Below, in pieces: positions 60,771 to 64,000 of a DNA stretch of 64,000 nucleotides. A program made the translations under genes and the position numbers. Position 1 is the first letter of the stretch. The number at the start of each line of letters is the position of its first letter. Origin of the DNA: Cellvibrio polysaccharolyticus (GTDB lineage: Bacteria > Pseudomonadota > Gammaproteobacteria > Pseudomonadales > Cellvibrionaceae); the NCBI RefSeq assembly GCF_015182315.1, contig NZ_PRDL01000001.1, forward strand, positions 3,658,001 through 3,722,000, given 5' to 3'. Below the pieces are notes generated by a model, which was not told the DNA's origin, did no database searches, and worked only from the letters and a program-made list of their open reading frames with translations.

Positions 60771-63700
60771 TTACTCGTCCTGCTCCAGTTCCATATTGAT
60801 ACCGAGCGAGCGGATTTCCTTAACCAGTACGTTAAAGGATTCCGGCATGCCAGGTTCCATACGGTGATCACCATCAACAATGTTTTTATACATCTTGGTA
60901 CGGCCGGCAACGTCGTCCGATTTCACCGTCAACATTTCCTGCAGGGTGTAAGCGGCACCGTAAGCTTCCAGTGCCCACACTTCCATCTCCCCGAAACGCT
61001 GACCACCGAACTGGGCTTTACCACCCAACGGCTGCTGGGTAACCAGGCTGTAAGAACCGGTGGAACGGGCGTGCATCTTGTCGTCAACCAGGTGGTTCAG
61101 TTTCAACATGTACATGTAACCTACGGTTACCGGACGTGTGAATTGATCACCGGTACGGCCGTCAAACAGGATGGTTTGACCGGTATCGGACAAATCAGCC
61201 AAGCGCAGCAGCGCTTTGATTTCGTGTTCTTTGGCACCATCGAACACCGGCGTGGCCATTGGCACACCCGCACGAAGGTTGTTGGCAAGATCAACGATTT
61301 CAACATCGGAGAAAGTCGACAGCTCTTCTTTCGCAGCAACATCACCGGTGCGGTTGTAAATTTCTTCAAGGAATTCACGAACCTCGGCCACGGCTTTTTG
61401 CTGGCGAACCATCTGGTCAATTTTAACGCCCAGACCTTTCGCTGCCATACCCAGGTGCATTTCCAGAACCTGACCCACGTTCATACGTGAAGGTACGCCC
61501 AGCGGGTTCAGAACGATATCAACCGGCTCACCATTTTTGTCGTGCGGCATATCTTCGATCGGCATAATGACCGAGATAACACCTTTGTTACCGTGACGTC
61601 CCGCCATCTTGTCGCCCGGCTGGATACGACGTTTGATCGCCAGGTAAACCTTGACGATTTTCAATACGCCCGGAGCCAGATCATCACCGGTAGACAATTT
61701 ACGACGCTTGTCTTCAAAACGCTCATCAAGAATCTTGCGACGCTCTGCCAATTGCTCTTCTGCACGGTCGATCTGCTCATTCAGCACATCTTCGTTCATA
61801 CGCAGTTTGAACCACTGATCTTTTTCCAGACCATCAAGCAATTCGTCAGTCAGCACATCGCCTTTTTTGACATTTTTGCCAGAGGCAACTTTCTGACCCA
61901 GCAGGGCTGCACGCAGACGCTCAAGCGTTGCGGCTTCCATGATGCGGTATTCTTCGTTCAGATCTTTACGCACTTCATCGAGCTGGGATTTTTCAATCTC
62001 CAGGCTACGCTGATCTTTTTCAAGACCATCACGCGTGAATACCTGTACGTCGATAACCGTACCTTTGGTGCTGGATGGCACGCGCAGGGAGGTATCTTTA
62101 ACATCAGAGGCTTTTTCACCGAAGATCGCACGCAGCAGTTTTTCTTCCGGCGTCAGCTGGGTTTCACCTTTCGGCGTTACCTTGCCAACCAGAATATCGC
62201 CACCAACCACTTCTGCACCGATATAAACAATACCGGACTCATCCAGTTTGCTCAGGGCGCTTTCACCGACGTTGGGAATATCCGCTGTAATTTCTTCACT
62301 ACCCAGTTTGGTATCACGAGCAATACAGGTCAGTTCCTGAATGTGGATAGTGGTGAAACGGTCTTCCTGAACCACGCGCTCGGAAACCAGAATCGAGTCT
62401 TCGTAGTTGTAACCATTCCAGGGCATAAATGCGATACGCATATTCTGACCCAGTGCCAGCTCACCCATATCTACCGATGGACCATCGGCCAGAATGTCAC
62501 CACGAGCAACGATATCGCCCATGTTTACAATCGGACGCTGGTTGATACAGGTGTTCTGGTTGGAACGGGTGTATTTGGTCAGGTTATAAATATCAACACC
62601 GGCATCACCGGCTTCTACTTCAGCATCGTGTACTTTAATCACAACGCGACCGGCATCTACGCTGTCGATCACACCACCGCGACGGGCAACCACACAAACA
62701 CCGGAGTCAGCAGCAACGTTGCGCTCCATACCGGTACCAACCAGTGGCTTCTCTGATTTCAGAGTCGGCACCGCCTGACGTTGCATGTTGGAACCCATCA
62801 ATGCACGGTTGGCGTCATCGTGCTCAAGGAACGGGATGAGTGACGCAGCAACAGATACAACCTGGCGAGCAGATACGTCCATATACTGAACGTCAGCCGG
62901 AGCCTTCAGAGTAAATTCGTTAACGTGACGAACCGATACCAGATCTTCAGTCAGCTCACCGGCATCATTTAACGATGCAGAGGCCTGTGCAATCACGTAT
63001 TCGGATTCGTTAATCGCCGACAGGAATTCAATGTCATTGGTCACCTTGCCGTTTATCACTTTACGGTACGGGCTCTCAAGGAAGCCGTAGCTGTTAGTGC
63101 GGGCATAAGTTGCCAAAGAGTTGATCAGACCAATGTTCGGACCTTCCGGTGTTTCAATAGGGCAAACACGACCGTAGTGAGTCGGGTGTACGTCACGGAC
63201 TTCGAAGCCGGCACGCTCACGGGTCAAACCGCCCGGGCCAAGCGCAGAAACACGACGCTTGTGCGTCACTTCCGACAGCGGGTTGTTCTGATCCATAAAC
63301 TGTGACAACTGGGAAGAACCGAAGAACTCCTTAACCGCTGCCGCAACCGGCTTGGCATTGATCAGGTCTTGCGGCATGAGGCCTTCGCTTTCTGCCATGG
63401 ACAGACGCTCTTTAACCGCACGCTCAACACGCACCAGACCAACACGGAACTGGTTTTCAGCCATCTCACCTACGGAACGAACACGACGGTTACCGAGGTG
63501 ATCGATATCATCCACAATGCCTTTACCGTTACGGATGGAGATCAAGGTCTTCATTACGTCAACGATATCGTCGTTGGACAAGGTACCTTCGCCAGTTTCG
63601 ATTTCACGACCCAAGCGGCGGTTGAACTTCATGCGGCCAACCGCAGAAAGGTCGTAACGCTCCTGGGAGAAGAACAGATTCTGGAACAGCGCTTCGGCAG

Positions 63701-64000
63701 ATTCCTTGGTTGGTGGCTCACCAGGACGCATCATGCGGTAAATTTCTACCAGCGATTCCAATGCAGTTCTGGTTGGATCTACACGCAAGGTTTCGGAAAT
63801 AAACGGACCGCAATCCAGTTCGTTGGTGTACAGAGTTTCAATTTTCTCTGCACCACCAGCAACCAGCTTGGCCAGTACATCAGCGGTAATTTCAGTGTTA
63901 CATTCGAAGAGCACTTCGCCGGTGATGGTGTTAGGAACGTCTTTTGCCAGAGAGCGACCCAGCAGATATTCAGCCGGCACTTCCATCTCATTAACGCCAG
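60771..64000 (-). CDS. rpoB: RNA polymerase beta subunit (5' end outside window)
   Basis: At least 1076 residues of an expected about 1360; the N-terminal part lies beyond the window edge, where the frame stays open (GVNEMEVPAEYLLGR). The rifampicin cluster reads FGSSQLSQFMDQNNPLSEVTHKRRVSALGPGG, wild type at the classic Gln, Asp, His and Ser sites (seen as two adjoining segments). The C-terminal HGNKGVISVIMPIEDMPHDKNG and GGKAQFGGQRFGEMEVWALE are also intact. Confidence 0.96.
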   Translation of the reverse strand, partial: GVNEMEVPAEYLLGRSLAKDVPNTITGEVLFECNTEITADVLAKLVAGGAEKIETLYTNELDCGPFISETLRVDPTRTALESLVEIYRMMRPGEPPTKESAEALFQNLFFSQERYDLSAVGRMKFNRRLGREIETGEGTLSNDDIVDVMKTLISIRNGKGIVDDIDHLGNRRVRSVGEMAENQFRVGLVRVERAVKERLSMAESEGLMPQDLINAKPVAAAVKEFFGSSQLSQFMDQNNPLSEVTHKRRVSALGPGGLTRERAGFEVRDVHPTHYGRVCPIETPEGPNIGLINSLATYARTNSYGFLESPYRKVINGKVTNDIEFLSAINESEYVIAQASASLNDAGELTEDLVSVRHVNEFTLKAPADVQYMDVSARQVVSVAASLIPFLEHDDANRALMGSNMQRQAVPTLKSEKPLVGTGMERNVAADSGVCVVARRGGVIDSVDAGRVVIKVHDAEVEAGDAGVDIYNLTKYTRSNQNTCINQRPIVNMGDIVARGDILADGPSVDMGELALGQNMRIAFMPWNGYNYEDSILVSERVVQEDRFTTIHIQELTCIARDTKLGSEEITADIPNVGESALSKLDESGIVYIGAEVVGGDILVGKVTPKGETQLTPEEKLLRAIFGEKASDVKDTSLRVPSSTKGTVIDVQVFTRDGLEKDQRSLEIEKSQLDEVRKDLNEEYRIMEAATLERLRAALLGQKVASGKNVKKGDVLTDELLDGLEKDQWFKLRMNEDVLNEQIDRAEEQLAERRKILDERFEDKRRKLSTGDDLAPGVLKIVKVYLAIKRRIQPGDKMAGRHGNKGVISVIMPIEDMPHDKNGEPVDIVLNPLGVPSRMNVGQVLEMHLGMAAKGLGVKIDQMVRQQKAVAEVREFLEEIYNRTGDVAAKEELSTFSDVEIVDLANNLRAGVPMATPVFDGAKEHEIKALLRLADLSDTGQTILFDGRTGDQFTRPVTVGYMYMLKLNHLVDDKMHARSTGSYSLVTQQPLGGKAQFGGQRFGEMEVWALEAYGAAYTLQEMLTVKSDDVAGRTKMYKNIVDGDHRMEPGMPESFNVLVKEIRSLGINMELEQDE

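Noticed and set aside
37773..64000. Long plus-strand open frames opposite ribosomal and RNA-polymerase genes (for example 59266-60318 and 56557-57909)
   Set aside because: They lie wholly inside strongly conserved minus-strand genes, lack ribosome sites and encode low-complexity products; they are antisense shadows.
1..64000. CRISPR arrays, tRNA and rRNA genes
   Set aside because: No regularly spaced direct repeats and no tRNA-like cloverleaf or rRNA sequence was noticed on either strand.

Overview
The window comes from a gammaproteobacterium, most likely a Cellvibrio-type polysaccharide degrader (Cellvibrionaceae or relatives). This rests on the S10-spc-alpha and str ribosomal operons with rpoBC, the fabA-fabB pair, an ssb/MFS/uvrA block, a secreted BNR-4 type propeller protein, and the TTG start of rpoC. 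No tRNA, rRNA or CRISPR array was seen. Placement below class level is an inference.

Layout. 1-2704: the end of an unknown gene, a bidirectional terminator, and a two-gene chaperone operon (Hsp70 of the HscC type plus a degenerate J-protein). 2705-5873: a moaABCDE operon for molybdopterin synthesis behind a consensus-like sigma-54 promoter. 5874-7529: a MITE-like inverted-repeat element and an exported BNR-4 protein. 7697-14134: lipopolysaccharide/envelope genes (CDP-glycerol glycerophosphotransferase-like, GT2, a WaaP-like kinase fused to a glycosidase-like domain, GT90, GT9). 14135-14683: intergenic DNA with a decayed moeA fragment. 14684-24602: an M20 amidohydrolase, hpt, an SDR, yigZ, a tiny MK-repeat ORF, an Sfp-type phosphopantetheinyl transferase, ispB, fabA-fabB, an RmlD-like protein and a MarR-like regulator.

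24603-27788: a three-gene operon (xylose-isomerase-like TIM barrel, NMT1/urea-carboxylase-region type binding protein, 2-oxoglutarate/Fe(II) oxygenase) behind a second sigma-54 promoter almost identical to the moa one. This suggests nitrogen-responsive control and uptake or processing of a nitrogen compound. 27978-28778: a DUF2061 membrane protein and a CYTH protein. 28794-31068: an AT-rich insertion with a coiled-coil protein and a membrane-anchored DUF4041 plus GIY-YIG nuclease, the architecture of the SNIPE anti-phage nuclease. 31069-37569: a lactonase-like propeller, ssb, a YajR-like MFS transporter and uvrA.

37773-64000: one long minus-strand transcription and translation block. In transcription order it is rpoB (5' end outside the window), rpoC, rpsL-rpsG-fusA-tuf, rpsJ-rplC-rplD-rplW-rplB-rpsS-rplV-rpsC-rplP-rpmC-rpsQ, rplN-rplX-rplE-rpsN-rpsH-rplF-rplR-rpsE-rpmD-rplO-secY-rpmJ, and rpsM-rpsK-rpsD-rpoA-rplQ. 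Good promoter candidates precede rpsL, rpsJ and rpsM, with hairpins or terminators at the operon borders. The least ordinary parts are the SNIPE-like island, the paired sigma-54 operons, the kinase-glycosidase fusion, the MK-repeat mini-ORF, several enzymes with altered catalytic residues, and a promoter lying inside the loop of a read-through terminator before rpsL.
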